Shown: positions 24,626-33,918, numbered from the stretch's first letter. The stretch: DNA of 35,244 bases from Candidatus Eisenbacteria bacterium RBG_16_71_46 (GCA_001780165.1 MFFQ01000029.1:1-35244), one strand, 5' to 3'. Numbers and translations: made by a program. The notes: a model not told the origin generated them from the letters alone.

Positions 24626-27451
24626 GTGAAGCTCGAGCAGTCCACCGTACGATGCGCGCAGGGTCTGGCCGCCGCCCTGCTCCTGTTGGCCTCCGTGCGC
24701 CCCGCCGCGGCGACGATGCCGACCCCTTCCGGGACCATCCCCGAGCCGGTCCGCGAGGCATTCCGCGCCGGGCTCCTCGAGCCCACGCCCCGCCCGCGGG
24801 GCCTCGGGACCAGTTCGGTGCAGCTGCAATGGCGTGTCCCCGTGGTGCTGGTCTCGTTCAGCGACGACTCGCTCACCTTCAGCGCCGCGGACTTCGACCG
24901 CGCCCTCTTCGATACCACGGGGTCCACCTCCACCGGATCGGCCTTCGACTACTATCGCTGGGTGTCCGGTGGGCGCGTGCGCGTCGAGGGCAAGGCGGTG
25001 GCGACGGTGCACTTGCCGCACGACCGCTACTACTACAACTTCGGGAGCTGGGGATTGAACACCGTCGCCACGCCCAACAACATCTACGGCGCGATTCGCG
25101 ATGGACTGATTCTCTGCGACGCGCAGGTGGACTGGTCGCCCTACGACGTCGACCACGACGGTTTCGTGGACGTGCTGTGGTTCGTTCACGCCGGCATCGG
25201 CGGCGAGAACTCGCCCGGCGATCGCAACCACATGTGGTCGATCACCTCGCGGTTGTCCGGCGGCTGGCGCTACGGGGCCGCCTTCACGACCTCCACGCGA
25301 GTGCCGGGTTCCACGAATCAGTTCATCCGCATCGACCGTTTCTCCACCTTGCCGGAAATCTCCGGCATCCTGCCCGGGCGCCGCGCCGAGATCGGCGTGT
25401 ACTGCCACGAGTTCGGACACGCGCTCGGGCTGCCCGACCTCTACGACACCTCCCAGCCCGGCGGAGGTCCGAACGTCGGCCCCGGCAACTGGGCGCTGAT
25501 GTCCACCGGTGCCACCGGCACCAACGGCGTCTCGCCCGAGTACCCGTCGCACCTCGGGGCGTGGTCGATGCTGTTCCTCGGCTGGGCGACGACGGTGCGG
25601 CCGATCCAGGACAGCACCCTCACGCTGCCGCCGATCGAGCAGGGGGGCCCGATCGTCGAATTGTGGTTCCAGGGCGAGGACAACCCCGAGCACTTCCTGA
25701 TCGAGAACCGCCAGCGCATCGGGTTCGACCGCTTCCTTCCCAGCCCGGGACTGATCGTCTCGCACGTGGACGAGGCCACGATCGGGCAACGCCTCGGGGC
25801 GAACGGGATCAACTCGGGCCTCACGCCCGGCCTGCGGGTGGTGGAAGCCGACGGCGACACCGACCTCGTCCTCGGGCGTAATCGCGGGGATGCCAACGAC
25901 CCCTTCCCCGGCGCGCTCGGCCGCACCGAGATCGACGACGGCACCCTCCCCAGCTTGCGCACGTTTCTCGGTACGGCCACCGACATCGCGGTGCGGGGCA
26001 TTACCGCGGTCGACCAGGACGTGCGATTCCGGGTCGAGGTGCGCTCGCCCGGCTGGTTGCCGGCGGAGGACCGCACCGGAGCCGAGCCGTTCGAGCCGAC
26101 CGGCGGTTTCGGCCCCGCCGCGCGTGCCCGGGTGGACGGCGACGGGACGCTCTACGTGGTCCATACCGAGATGCGCTCCGGCCGCCCCCAGGTCGTGCTG
26201 CGCACGCGTGAGGGCAACGACTGGGGATCGCCCCTCGACGTCAGCCACTCGCCCACCGCGGCCCTCGACCCCACCCTGGCGCTGCTGCCGGGCGGGGATC
26301 TCGCGCTGGTGTGGAGCGACACGCGCTCGGGCAGCGCGCGCCTCTACTATCGCGCGCGGGTGCGGGGAACGTGGACGTCCGAGCGGGAGCTGGTGACGCT
26401 CCCGGGGGACGCCCGCTACGCCGCTCTGGGCGCCGATCCGAGCGGGCTTCTCCACCTCGCCTGGCTGCAACTGAGCCAGGGAACCTCGCGGGTCATGTTC
26501 TCGCACTTCGCCTACAGCACGCCCTTCGCCCAGCCGGTCGCGGTGAGCGACAGTGCGGAGCTTCCGGGACCTCCCGCGCTGGCGGTGGCGCCGGGGGGTG
26601 GCGCCTACGTCCTGTGGCCCGACCAGAGGGGAACGAGCCGCATCCGCTTCGCGCGCTATGCCCCCGACTCCGGGATCAGCGGCTCCCTCCCGTTCACCCA
26701 TGACCCGCTCTATCCCCAGTCCGCGGTGACCGCGGCGGTGGATCCGTCGGGCGCGCTGCAGGCGGTTTGGCTCGAGGTTTCTGGAGGTGAAAGCCAGCTC
26801 CGCTACCAGCGACGCGCGCCCGGTGGACCGCCCTCGCCGCCCGACTCGCTGGTCGAGACGCGCCCCGAGACCGTCCAGAATCCGGTGCTGGAGGTGGATC
26901 CGTCGGGCGGCCTGCACCTGGCGTTCGAGTCCGCCTACTCCGGCGTACGGCAGATCCGCTACAAGTCCATGCGGCCCGGGCGCGGCTGGGATTACCGCAG
27001 CACCGAGGTCAGCTTCGCCGGCGACGGAGACGCCACCCGCGTCTCGGTTCTGCCCACCTCTCCCGGCAACGTGACGATCGTCTACGCCGTGATCCTGGGG
27101 GGCGAGACGCACTTCACGCAGCGGATCCGGCAGCTGGAGCCGACCGCCACCACCGCCGTGCCGCGGCCTGCCGCGCAGCCCGCCTTCGCGCTGGCGGTCG
27201 GTCCCAATCCTCTGCGCGCCGGGGTGCCGGTGGAGATCCGCTGGGCGGGGGCGGCCGCGGAGTCTCCCCCGGTCGTGGAGTTCTTCGATATCGCAGGCCG
27301 GCGTGTCGCCTCGGTGCCGCTCGAGGGAGCGGAGGGCGTGCGGCGCGGGCGCCTCGACGGCGCCCGGACCGCGCGATGGTCGAGCGGCGTCTACTTCGCC
27401 CGGGTGCGAGGCGGGCGGGCCGCGAGTCTGCGACTGATCGTGCTACGCTAG
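24626..27451 (+). CDS. M6 family metalloprotease with C-terminal FlgD/T9SS-like sorting domain
   Basis: Secreted zinc metalloprotease of the immune-inhibitor-A (M6) family, about 941 residues. The signal peptide runs VKLEQSTVRCAQGLAAALLL and ends near RPAAA. The active site is H261-EFGHALGLPDLYD, with the Met-turn NWALMSTG. DVDHDGFVDVLWFVHAGIGG is also typical of M6. Residues about 500-830 contain repeated beta-propeller-like segments (LVWSDTRSGSARLYYR, YVLWPDQRGTSRIRFARY). The last about 85 residues form a FlgD Ig-like / type A sorting domain: VGPNPLRAG, FFDIAGRRVASVPL and WSSGVYFARVRGG. The GTG at 24626 is chosen for the compact signal peptide. A GTG at 24581, five bases after a TAGAGT box, would suit a leaderless start and cannot be excluded. 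Confidence 0.92.
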   Translation: MKLEQSTVRCAQGLAAALLLLASVRPAAATMPTPSGTIPEPVREAFRAGLLEPTPRPRGLGTSSVQLQWRVPVVLVSFSDDSLTFSAADFDRALFDTTGSTSTGSAFDYYRWVSGGRVRVEGKAVATVHLPHDRYYYNFGSWGLNTVATPNNIYGAIRDGLILCDAQVDWSPYDVDHDGFVDVLWFVHAGIGGENSPGDRNHMWSITSRLSGGWRYGAAFTTSTRVPGSTNQFIRIDRFSTLPEISGILPGRRAEIGVYCHEFGHALGLPDLYDTSQPGGGPNVGPGNWALMSTGATGTNGVSPEYPSHLGAWSMLFLGWATTVRPIQDSTLTLPPIEQGGPIVELWFQGEDNPEHFLIENRQRIGFDRFLPSPGLIVSHVDEATIGQRLGANGINSGLTPGLRVVEADGDTDLVLGRNRGDANDPFPGALGRTEIDDGTLPSLRTFLGTATDIAVRGITAVDQDVRFRVEVRSPGWLPAEDRTGAEPFEPTGGFGPAARARVDGDGTLYVVHTEMRSGRPQVVLRTREGNDWGSPLDVSHSPTAALDPTLALLPGGDLALVWSDTRSGSARLYYRARVRGTWTSERELVTLPGDARYAALGADPSGLLHLAWLQLSQGTSRVMFSHFAYSTPFAQPVAVSDSAELPGPPALAVAPGGGAYVLWPDQRGTSRIRFARYAPDSGISGSLPFTHDPLYPQSAVTAAVDPSGALQAVWLEVSGGESQLRYQRRAPGGPPSPPDSLVETRPETVQNPVLEVDPSGGLHLAFESAYSGVRQIRYKSMRPGRGWDYRSTEVSFAGDGDATRVSVLPTSPGNVTIVYAVILGGETHFTQRIRQLEPTATTAVPRPAAQPAFALAVGPNPLRAGVPVEIRWAGAAAESPPVVEFFDIAGRRVASVPLEGAEGVRRGRLDGARTARWSSGVYFARVRGGRAASLRLIVLR

Positions 27452-27455
27452 CCTC

Positions 27456-28550
27456 GTGCTGGCACCCGGAAGCCTCTCCGCATTCGCCTTGGCACTCCCG
27501 CTGCTGCTCGCGGGCCTGCTTCCGCTGCGTTCCGCGATCGAGCAACGCTGGTGTTGGAGCGGAGCCTGGGTATTGCCCGTGGGCGATCTCTACGCGCTCG
27601 GCGAGCCCGGGCCGGACGGCGCGCCCGGCTTCCAGATGCCGCGCGGCGTGGTGCGCGGGGCCGGCGGCGCGATCGAGCACCAGGGGGCCGACCTCTCCAA
27701 CGGCCGCAGCGGCGACGCGGTGCGCGCGGCCGCCGACGGTCTGGTCGTGCGCGCGGCGCGCAGCGGCTGGCACGGCGGCTACGGCCGCCACGTGGTGATC
27801 GCGCACCGGCTCGCCGGCGGCCCGATCGTCTACAGCGCCTACGCCCACCTGGCGCCGGGCTCGGTGAGGGTGCGCGCCGGCCAGATGGTGCGGGCGGGCG
27901 AGACCATCGCCCGGGTGGGGCGCTCCGGACGCGCGAGCGCCGAGCATCTGCACTTCGAGGTGCGCCAGGCCACGGACCCCGATGAACGTTGGGAGCGTTC
28001 CCCGGTCGTGGATCCGATCGCGTTCGTGGTCGCGCGCTTGCCCGCGCAGCGCGCCGACACGACCTGGGCGCGTCCCTACCTGGTGTGGGCGGAATGCGCC
28101 GCACTGCTCGGCTCCGAGGTGCGGGGGGACGCCCCCCTCGAACGCGCCACCTGGTGGACGATGCTGGCGCACGCCGCCCGCCACGGCCTGGAGCGGGTGC
28201 CGAACGACCCGATCGCTCTGCGACAGGCGTTGATCGCGGCCCACCTCCTGCCGGCCGACGCCGAGCGGGATCCCGCGGCTGCGGTGTCGTGGAAGGAGCT
28301 GGCTCGCGACCTTGCACGAGCGCGCGAGGCCGGACTGCGCGGCATCTCGCTTCCCGTCCCCATCGCCCGCCACCGCGCGGAATGCTCGCGCGAGCTGGGC
28401 ACGCGTACGCCCGCGAGCCATCTCAAGCGGTTGGGGCGCCGCGACGGGCCGCCGCCGAGCGCCGCCGACGCCTGCCTGGCGATCGCCGACCTGGGCGTGC
28501 CACAGGCGGCGGCACCGACTCTACGCGCGAGCGCACCGGCAGGCTCCTAG
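27456..28550 (+). CDS. M23 family metallopeptidase (LytM-type), exported
   Basis: Peptidoglycan-directed or regulatory LytM protein, 364 residues. An N-terminal hydrophobic segment (SLSAFALALPLLLAGLLPL) acts as signal or anchor. The M23 domain has all zinc ligands: H75-QGAD79 and H164-L-H166 in AEHLHFEVR, plus YSAYAHLAPG. The remaining about 180 residues are helical, unassigned and rich in Ala/Arg (ATWWTMLAHAARHGL). The GTG start at 27456 is five bases after the M6 protease stop, so both are likely one transcript; no Shine-Dalgarno is clear. A second function in the C-terminal half is possible but not recognised. Confidence 0.9.
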   Translation: MLAPGSLSAFALALPLLLAGLLPLRSAIEQRWCWSGAWVLPVGDLYALGEPGPDGAPGFQMPRGVVRGAGGAIEHQGADLSNGRSGDAVRAAADGLVVRAARSGWHGGYGRHVVIAHRLAGGPIVYSAYAHLAPGSVRVRAGQMVRAGETIARVGRSGRASAEHLHFEVRQATDPDERWERSPVVDPIAFVVARLPAQRADTTWARPYLVWAECAALLGSEVRGDAPLERATWWTMLAHAARHGLERVPNDPIALRQALIAAHLLPADAERDPAAAVSWKELARDLARAREAGLRGISLPVPIARHRAECSRELGTRTPASHLKRLGRRDGPPPSAADACLAIADLGVPQAAAPTLRASAPAGS

Positions 28551-29028
28551 GCCCGACCTCCCGGCGGCATCGCCCGCCCCCATCGCGGGTCGTCCCGAAG
28601 CGGGGGCGGGTCTCTCGCCGCCACGTCCCCCCGGGGCGTCGCTCGGGCAGGTGCGCGCCCGCCCCGGTCGAATCCATTCCGCCCGGGGGCACGGCTCTTG
28701 GCCATGCATCGTGCACGCCGGTGCCCCGGGATCCGCTCGGCGGCGCCACCACCGTGGGCGAGATTCGGCCAACTGCTTGCGGCGCAAGGGCTCGATTCCC
28801 CCGGCTGGCGACGGCGGACGGCTGGGCGACCGGCACGATGCGTGCAGGACTGGCGGGGGTCCAAACCGGGAAGGCCGGGTGCGAACGATCGACTCCCCTC
28901 GTCGGCCGGAGCATTGCGGGCGGCTCGCGGACGCTCGCCGCGCCGTGCGCGCGCGGTCGTCATGGTGGAGCCGACCCGATCCGATGCCGGGCCGTCACAG
29001 GACCAAGCCGAGATCAGGAGGAGATCAG
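28551..29028. other. Intergenic region before the PilX-like gene, no gene recognised
   Basis: This stretch of 478 bases is extremely GC-rich and open in several frames, but none has homology I recognise. A 9-bp stem (28573-28581 with 28602-28610) follows the M23 gene. At the right end AGGAGG leads into the next start. No riboswitch or tRNA could be supported. Confidence 0.5.
28573..28610 (+). terminator. GC hairpin after the M23 gene, terminator-like
   Basis: Perfect CCCGCCCCC/GGGGGCGGG stem with an inner GGG/CCC, 22 bases past the stop. It is followed by TCTCTC rather than a T run, so termination would be weak. Confidence 0.35.
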
Positions 29029-30372
29029 GTGCCCAGGACCTCCGATGCTTCGCCCGCACGCCGCGACCCGCGGTCGCGACGCCGGCACGAGCATGTCCGT
29101 CCGCTCCGGCACGCGGTCGGCGCGGGCACGCCGGGTTTGGCCTCCGTGGCGCGCGGCGAGCGCGGCATCGCCCTGGTCATGGCGCTGCTCGTGCTCATGG
29201 TGATCTCGCTCATGGCCGCGATCATGATGACCTCGATGAACGTGGACCGGAAGATCACCGGGCACAGCGTGCGCGAGACCAAGGCGCTGGGCCTTGCCGA
29301 GGCCGGCATCGCCGAGGCGATCACGCGCATCAAGATCGGCGACGTGCCGGACAATGCCAACCCGCGGATGGTGGCCCAGATCTTCCTCACCAACCCGGGA
29401 ACCGTGCCCGCGCTCGGAGCGGACTCGATCGGGCTCTGCACCGCGCAGCCTCCGGGCGCCTGGCTGGCCTACAGCACGCCCGGTCGCGGGCCCGGAACGC
29501 TCACGGTGCGTTACAAGACCGATCCCGGCCGGACCGCGATCTACCGCTACGACGCGACCAAGAACCCGACGATCCAGACGGTTTCGGGCTCGCCGATCTT
29601 CGTCGTCACCTCGACCGCCTACGACGGCCCGGACCTGCGCAAGATCGAAGCCGACGTGATGCAGCGACCGTTCAACGTCCAGATCAACGCCGCCATCGCC
29701 GCCGACGTCGGCATCAACTTTTCGGGCAACTCGGACGTCTGCGGCTACAACCACCGCGCCGACACGCCCACCGGCACCAAAGGACGCAGCGGCGGCGCGG
29801 GATCGTGCAACGCCGACCTGGGCCTCCAGCAGTGGGAGCTGGGCTACGGCGACCTGCCGGGCGCATGGAGCACCGGCGCCATCAGCGGCGGCGGCGGCTC
29901 GTCGAATCAATACGGCTCCCCGGTGGACATCGCCCCCAACCAGCCCAGCTTCTACGCCGGGCCGTGGGAGGCGCTCGGGTTGGGCGAGACCGAGTTCTTC
30001 TCCTGGGTGGGAGCACCGCTGTCGGCCGAGCCCGCCGACCCGCGCGGCATCTATTACCTGGACAACGACGGCATCCACGGGGACGCCAGCGGGAGCTTCG
30101 CCTATCACGGGGGCGACGGGGAGGGCCTGCTCTACGTGGACGGCGATCTAGCCTGCAACGGCAATTTCACCTACCGCGGACTGATCTACGTCGAGGGCGA
30201 CCTCAAGATCAACGGCACGTTCTGGCTGCTCGGAGCCATGATCTGCAAGGGCAAGACCACGATCAAAGTGGCTAACGGCAACTGCGCGATCCTCTACAGC
30301 AAGGACGCCGTGGTCCAGAACATCGCCAAGTACGGGGGCGACATGGTCACGCTCTCCTGGCGCGAGTTCTAG
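29029..30372 (+). CDS. PilX-like type IV pilus assembly / prepilin-type protein
   Basis: 447 residues. The start GTG at 29029 has a perfect AGGAGG 7 bases upstream. A basic 46-residue leader precedes GERGIALVMALLVLMVISLM, the PilX N-terminal hydrophobic helix. Next comes the usual TSMNVDRKITGHSVRETKAL then GLAEAGIAEA segment of pilin-accessory proteins. The C-terminal half has DNDGIHGDASGSFAYHGG, then LLYVDGDLACNGNFTYRG and LIYVEGDLKINGTFWL, a right-handed beta-helix-like repeat. These resemble accessory proteins that prime type IV pili or pseudopili. No other pilus gene is in the window. The leader is far longer than normal, so the true start may be downstream, but the ribosome site argues for this one. 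The TAG stop coincides with the edge of the inverted-repeat element. Confidence 0.8.
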   Translation: MPRTSDASPARRDPRSRRRHEHVRPLRHAVGAGTPGLASVARGERGIALVMALLVLMVISLMAAIMMTSMNVDRKITGHSVRETKALGLAEAGIAEAITRIKIGDVPDNANPRMVAQIFLTNPGTVPALGADSIGLCTAQPPGAWLAYSTPGRGPGTLTVRYKTDPGRTAIYRYDATKNPTIQTVSGSPIFVVTSTAYDGPDLRKIEADVMQRPFNVQINAAIAADVGINFSGNSDVCGYNHRADTPTGTKGRSGGAGSCNADLGLQQWELGYGDLPGAWSTGAISGGGGSSNQYGSPVDIAPNQPSFYAGPWEALGLGETEFFSWVGAPLSAEPADPRGIYYLDNDGIHGDASGSFAYHGGDGEGLLYVDGDLACNGNFTYRGLIYVEGDLKINGTFWLLGAMICKGKTTIKVANGNCAILYSKDAVVQNIAKYGGDMVTLSWREF

Positions 30373-30695
30373 GCTCCGACCGCAGACGCGCGCGGGCAAG
30401 GCGTCGCCGTCGGCTGCTCGCTCCGACCTGGCCGGGCATCACGCCTGTCAGCGGGCCGGAGCGGGCGGGGACCGGAGCGTGGGCTCCGCAGGGGCGCAGG
30501 AGCCAGGGACTGGCGGGCGCGCCGAGGATATGCACCGGATGCCATCGAAGCCCGCTCCAGCAGGGCGCCCCTCAGAGCGCAGCGAGGCCGAGCGGCCCGC
30601 GCGGAGGTCCCCGCCCGCGGAGGACCGCCGGGCACGGCGCCCAATGGAAGCGACGCCCGCGACGCCTTGCCCGCGCGCGTCTGCGGACGGAGCCT
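30371..30695. repeat. Intergenic inverted-repeat element, copy 1
   Basis: Two 36-base arms, 30372-30407 and 30659-30694 (inverted), differ at one position and share outer AGGCTCCG/CGGAGCCT. One base after the left arm lies a second unit, 30409-30444. It recurs at 33990-34025 in inverted orientation with 33 of 36 identities. The element starts on the TAG stop of the PilX-like gene. Its GC-rich centre has no open frame I can support. It looks like a REP/BIME-type repeat of this genome. Confidence 0.8.
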
Positions 30696-30737
30696 GGGGC
30701 GCATCCGAGCGTCCGCGGGCCGCGTCGCTGCGCGGGC

Positions 30738-30766
30738 TTGACGTCCACGCGAGTGCGTGGCACTGT
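30738..30766 (+). promoter_or_regulatory. Promoter candidate for the T-box/ileS transcript
   Basis: TTGACG (30738-30743), 17 bases, CACTGT (30761-30766). The -10 is poor, but the position would start the RNA near 30773, just before stem I of the T-box leader. Confidence 0.35.
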
Positions 30767-30772
30767 CTTCCG

Positions 30773-31062
30773 CCACCAAGGCTGTGACGGGGACGAGTAG
30801 ACGCGCGCGGCGTCCGAGCGAGCCGGGGATGGTGGAAGCCCGGCACCCACCCGCGCGTCGAAGATCACCCCCGAGCCGCCGACCGAACCGGATGCTCGCG
30901 ATGGACGCCCCGCCGCGACCCCCGCAGTAGGCTCGGACGGAAAGCCCCCCGACAGCGGGCAGGGGCCGCGAGGCTCCACGAGGCCCCCGCCGAGAGGCGC
31001 GGGCGAAGTTGGGTGGCACCGCGACGCGTTCGCCCCAACGGGATCTTCGTTGGGGCTTTTTT
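30773..31062 (+). promoter_or_regulatory. T-box riboswitch, isoleucine-specific, transcriptional
   Basis: Leader that senses uncharged tRNA-Ile and controls ileS. Stem I: S-turn AGTA (30796-30799), helix GACGCGCG/CGCGCGTC (30800-30807 with 30852-30859) and distal GGTGGAAGCC (30831-30840). The specifier loop is GAA-G-ATC, with the Ile codon ATC at 30864-30866. The T-box word GGGTGGCACCGCG lies at 31011-31023. The terminator pairs GCCCCAACG/CGTTGGGGC (31032-31040 with 31048-31056), then six T. The tRNA-acceptor bulge reads TGGC, where an A-discriminator tRNA-Ile would predict TGGT. The 5' limit is approximate. Confidence 0.92.
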
Positions 31063-31093
31063 GCGTTTCGACCGCGGTGCGAATGGAGGAGCG

Positions 31094-33892
31094 ATGGCCG
31101 GCTATCGCGACACGCTGAACCTGCCGAAGACCGACTTCCCGATGAAGGCGGATCTGGCGCGCCGCGAGCCCGAGCGCCTGCGCGGGTGGCGGGAGCAGGA
31201 CCTCTACGGCGCGCTGCGCCGCGCCCGGGCGGGGTGTCCGGTGTGGCTGCTCCACGACGGACCGCCCTACTCGAACAACCACCTCCACATGGGCACCGCG
31301 GCGAACAAGATCTGGAAGGACGCCGCGGTGCGGCAGGCTTCGCTCACCGGCCACGACTCGCCCTTCGTCCCCGGCTGGGACAACCACGGCATGCCGATCG
31401 AGGTGCACGTGAGCCGCGAGTTCCGCGCCCGCGGCGAGCAGCACGACCGGCTCGCGCTACGCCACCGCTGCCGCGCCTACGCCGCCGAGTGGGTCGGGAT
31501 CCAGCGGGAGGAATTCCAGCGCCTCGGGGTGTGGGGCGAGTGGGAGGCGCCCTACCTCACCATGAACGAAGGCTTCGAGGCCGCGATCCTCGACACCTTC
31601 GCGGCACTCGCCGAGAGGGGGTTCATCCAGCGCGGCCTGCGCTCGATTCACTGGTGTCCCACCGACCGCACCGCGCTCGCCGAAGCGGAGATCGAATACC
31701 AGGACGACGCGTCGCCCTCGATCCACGTCGCCTTTCCCCTGCTGCGGGATCCGCGCGGCGCGCTCGCCGCCTGGCCCGGGATCGAGGCGGTGGCCTGGAC
31801 CACCACGCCGTGGACGCTGCCGGCGAACCTCGGGTTGATGGTGGACCCGGCGGCCGACTACGCGGTGATCCAGGCGGCGGGGCGCACCCTGCTGGCGGCG
31901 CGACCGCGCATTGCCGCGCTGGCGGAGGCGGCGGGGTGGCCCGCTCCGGAGGTGCGCGCGACGCTGCGCGGCGCGGAACTGGTCGACGCGGTGTTCGAAG
32001 CGCCCTGGGGCAACGAGTCCCCCGTCGTCGACGGCACGCCCTACGTGAGCATGGACGAGGGCACCGGGCTGGTCCACATGGCACCAGGGCACGGCAAGGA
32101 GGACTTCGCGGTCGGCGCCCGCTCCGGGCTCGGCGTGGCGTGCCCGGTGGACGAGGGCGGCCGCTTCACCGCCGGCGCCGAGCCGTTCGTCGGGCGCAGC
32201 GTGCTCGAGGTCAACGAGGACATCGTGCGCTGGCTGGGGGAGCGCGGCCGGCTGCTGGCCTCATCCACGATCACGCACTCCTATCCGCACTGCTGGCGCT
32301 GCCGGCAGCCGGTGATCTTCCGCGCCACGCGCCAGTGGTTCATGATCATCGACCACGACCGGCACCGTGAGCGCAGTCTCGAGCTGATCGAGCGCGAGGT
32401 GCAGTGGGACCCGCCCGCCTCCCAGAACCGCATCCGCGAGTCGGTGCGGCTGCGGCCCGACTGGTGCCTGTCGCGCCAGCGCGCCTGGGGCGTGGGCATC
32501 CCGGCCATCTACTGCGAGGCGTGCGAGGAGGCCTCGCTCGACCCGGGCGTCATGCGCCGGGCGGCCGATCTGACGCGCGCGCACGGCTCGGACGCGTGGT
32601 ACGAGTTGCCGCTCGCCCGCTTCCTGCCCGACGGTTTCCGCTGCCCGGCGTGCGGGAAGGACGGCCCCTTCCGCCGCGAGGACGACATTCTCGACGTGTG
32701 GTTCGACTCCGGCTCCACCCATCGCGCGGTGCAGGTGACCCATCCGGCGCTGGCCGCCGCCTGGAGCCGCGCCCATGCCGAGGGTGGCCGCATCGTCTAC
32801 TTCGAGGGGCCCGACCAGCACCGCGGCTGGTTCAACTCCTCGCTGATGGTCGGCGCGGCGCTCACCGGCAAGGCCCCCTACACCCACGTCTTCACGCACG
32901 GCTGGGTGCTGGACGCCCAGGGACGCGCCATGCACAAGTCGCAGGGCAACGTCGTCTCGCCGATGGACGTGGTGGCGCGGTACGGCGCCGACATCGTCCG
33001 CTGGTGGGCGCTCGCGACCGACTGGCGCAGCGACGTGCGCGTCGGCGACGAGATCCTGCAGCGCGTCGCCGACGCCTACCGCAAGGTGCGGAACACCTTC
33101 CGCTTCCTGCTCGGCAACCTGAGCGACTTCTCGCCGGCCGCAGCACTGCCGCAGGAAGGTCTCACGCGCGTGGACCGCGCCTTTGCCGGCCACCTCGCCG
33201 AGCGCGTGGACCGCATGCGCCGCGACTACGAGCAGCTCCAGTTCCACCGCGCCCTCGACGCGCTGCTCGGGCTCTGCACGGTGGACCTCTCGGCGGTGTT
33301 CCTGGACCTCGCGAAGGACCGCCTCTACACCCTCGCCCCGGACGATCCCGCCCGACGCTCGGCGCAGACGGTGCTGTGGCAGGCGCTCCACGACCTCGCG
33401 ATCGCCGCCTCTCCCGCGCTGGTCTTCACCGCCGACGAGGTCTGGCAGCACCACCCAAACCTCGTGGCGGAGGCCGCGAGCGTCCACCTCGCGCTCTGGC
33501 CGGCGCCGCGCGCGACCGCGGCGGCGGGCGGAGACGAGTGGACCTTCCTGCTCGAGGTGCGGGACGCCGTGAACGCGGCGATCGAGCCCTTGCGCGCCTC
33601 GAAGGCGCTCGGCACCCCGCTCGAGGCCGAGCTGACGCTCACCGCGACGCCTGCGGTGGTGCGCAGGCTCGAGCCCTACCGCGACGAGCTGACGGGATTC
33701 CTCCTGGTCGCGGCCGCCGAGCTGCGCGCCGGGCGGGAGAGCCAGGAGACCGAGGTCGAGGTCCGACGCACGGCGTGGGGCCGCTGCGACCGGTGCTGGA
33801 CGCACCGGCCCAACGTCGCCGAGGGCGGCTCCCAGTCCGGACTGTGCGCGCGCTGCGCCGCCGTGCTCGCCCGCACCGGCCGCGCCAGTTGA
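31094..33892 (+). CDS. ileS: Isoleucyl-tRNA synthetase
   Basis: Class Ia synthetase charging tRNA-Ile, 932 residues, normal length. The HIGH motif reads HMGT (residues 65-68, PPYSNNHLHMGTAANKIWKD) and KMSKS reads AMHKS (about 612-616, GRAMHKSQGNVVSP). Both are family variants rather than signs of decay, since all surrounding text is intact. The editing domain shows WTTTPWTLPANLGLMVDP and GTGLVHMAPGHGKEDF. The catalytic core has PDWCLSRQRAWGVGIP and WFDSGSTHRAV. A C-terminal zinc knuckle closes the protein (CDRCW and CARC). The ATG at 31094 has GGAGGA 3 bases upstream and comes just after the T-box terminator. In-frame codons upstream of it lie within the riboswitch and are not coding. Confidence 0.97.
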   Translation: MAGYRDTLNLPKTDFPMKADLARREPERLRGWREQDLYGALRRARAGCPVWLLHDGPPYSNNHLHMGTAANKIWKDAAVRQASLTGHDSPFVPGWDNHGMPIEVHVSREFRARGEQHDRLALRHRCRAYAAEWVGIQREEFQRLGVWGEWEAPYLTMNEGFEAAILDTFAALAERGFIQRGLRSIHWCPTDRTALAEAEIEYQDDASPSIHVAFPLLRDPRGALAAWPGIEAVAWTTTPWTLPANLGLMVDPAADYAVIQAAGRTLLAARPRIAALAEAAGWPAPEVRATLRGAELVDAVFEAPWGNESPVVDGTPYVSMDEGTGLVHMAPGHGKEDFAVGARSGLGVACPVDEGGRFTAGAEPFVGRSVLEVNEDIVRWLGERGRLLASSTITHSYPHCWRCRQPVIFRATRQWFMIIDHDRHRERSLELIEREVQWDPPASQNRIRESVRLRPDWCLSRQRAWGVGIPAIYCEACEEASLDPGVMRRAADLTRAHGSDAWYELPLARFLPDGFRCPACGKDGPFRREDDILDVWFDSGSTHRAVQVTHPALAAAWSRAHAEGGRIVYFEGPDQHRGWFNSSLMVGAALTGKAPYTHVFTHGWVLDAQGRAMHKSQGNVVSPMDVVARYGADIVRWWALATDWRSDVRVGDEILQRVADAYRKVRNTFRFLLGNLSDFSPAAALPQEGLTRVDRAFAGHLAERVDRMRRDYEQLQFHRALDALLGLCTVDLSAVFLDLAKDRLYTLAPDDPARRSAQTVLWQALHDLAIAASPALVFTADEVWQHHPNLVAEAASVHLALWPAPRATAAAGGDEWTFLLEVRDAVNAAIEPLRASKALGTPLEAELTLTATPAVVRRLEPYRDELTGFLLVAAAELRAGRESQETEVEVRRTAWGRCDRCWTHRPNVAEGGSQSGLCARCAAVLARTGRAS

Positions 33893-33918
33893 GCCGAGGG
33901 GATTCTCGCCCGGCGCTG

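Noticed and set aside
24620-27112. An 830-codon open frame antisense to the M6 protease
   Set aside because: It mirrors the codon structure of the real gene in a GC-rich genome, has no recognisable domains and no ribosome site; the sense protein has HEFGH and a Met-turn.
28770-28810. A tRNA-like T-arm (GGGCTCGATTCCCCC)
   Set aside because: No D-arm, anticodon arm or acceptor stem can be formed around it.
28840-28920. A cobalamin-riboswitch-like GGGAAGGCCGGGTG segment
   Set aside because: The B12-box and the flanking conserved helices are missing and the downstream gene is a pilus protein.
31013-31093. Upstream in-frame extension of ileS
   Set aside because: The extra codons lie in the T-box and terminator, and the ATG at 31094 has a ribosome site and the family N terminus.
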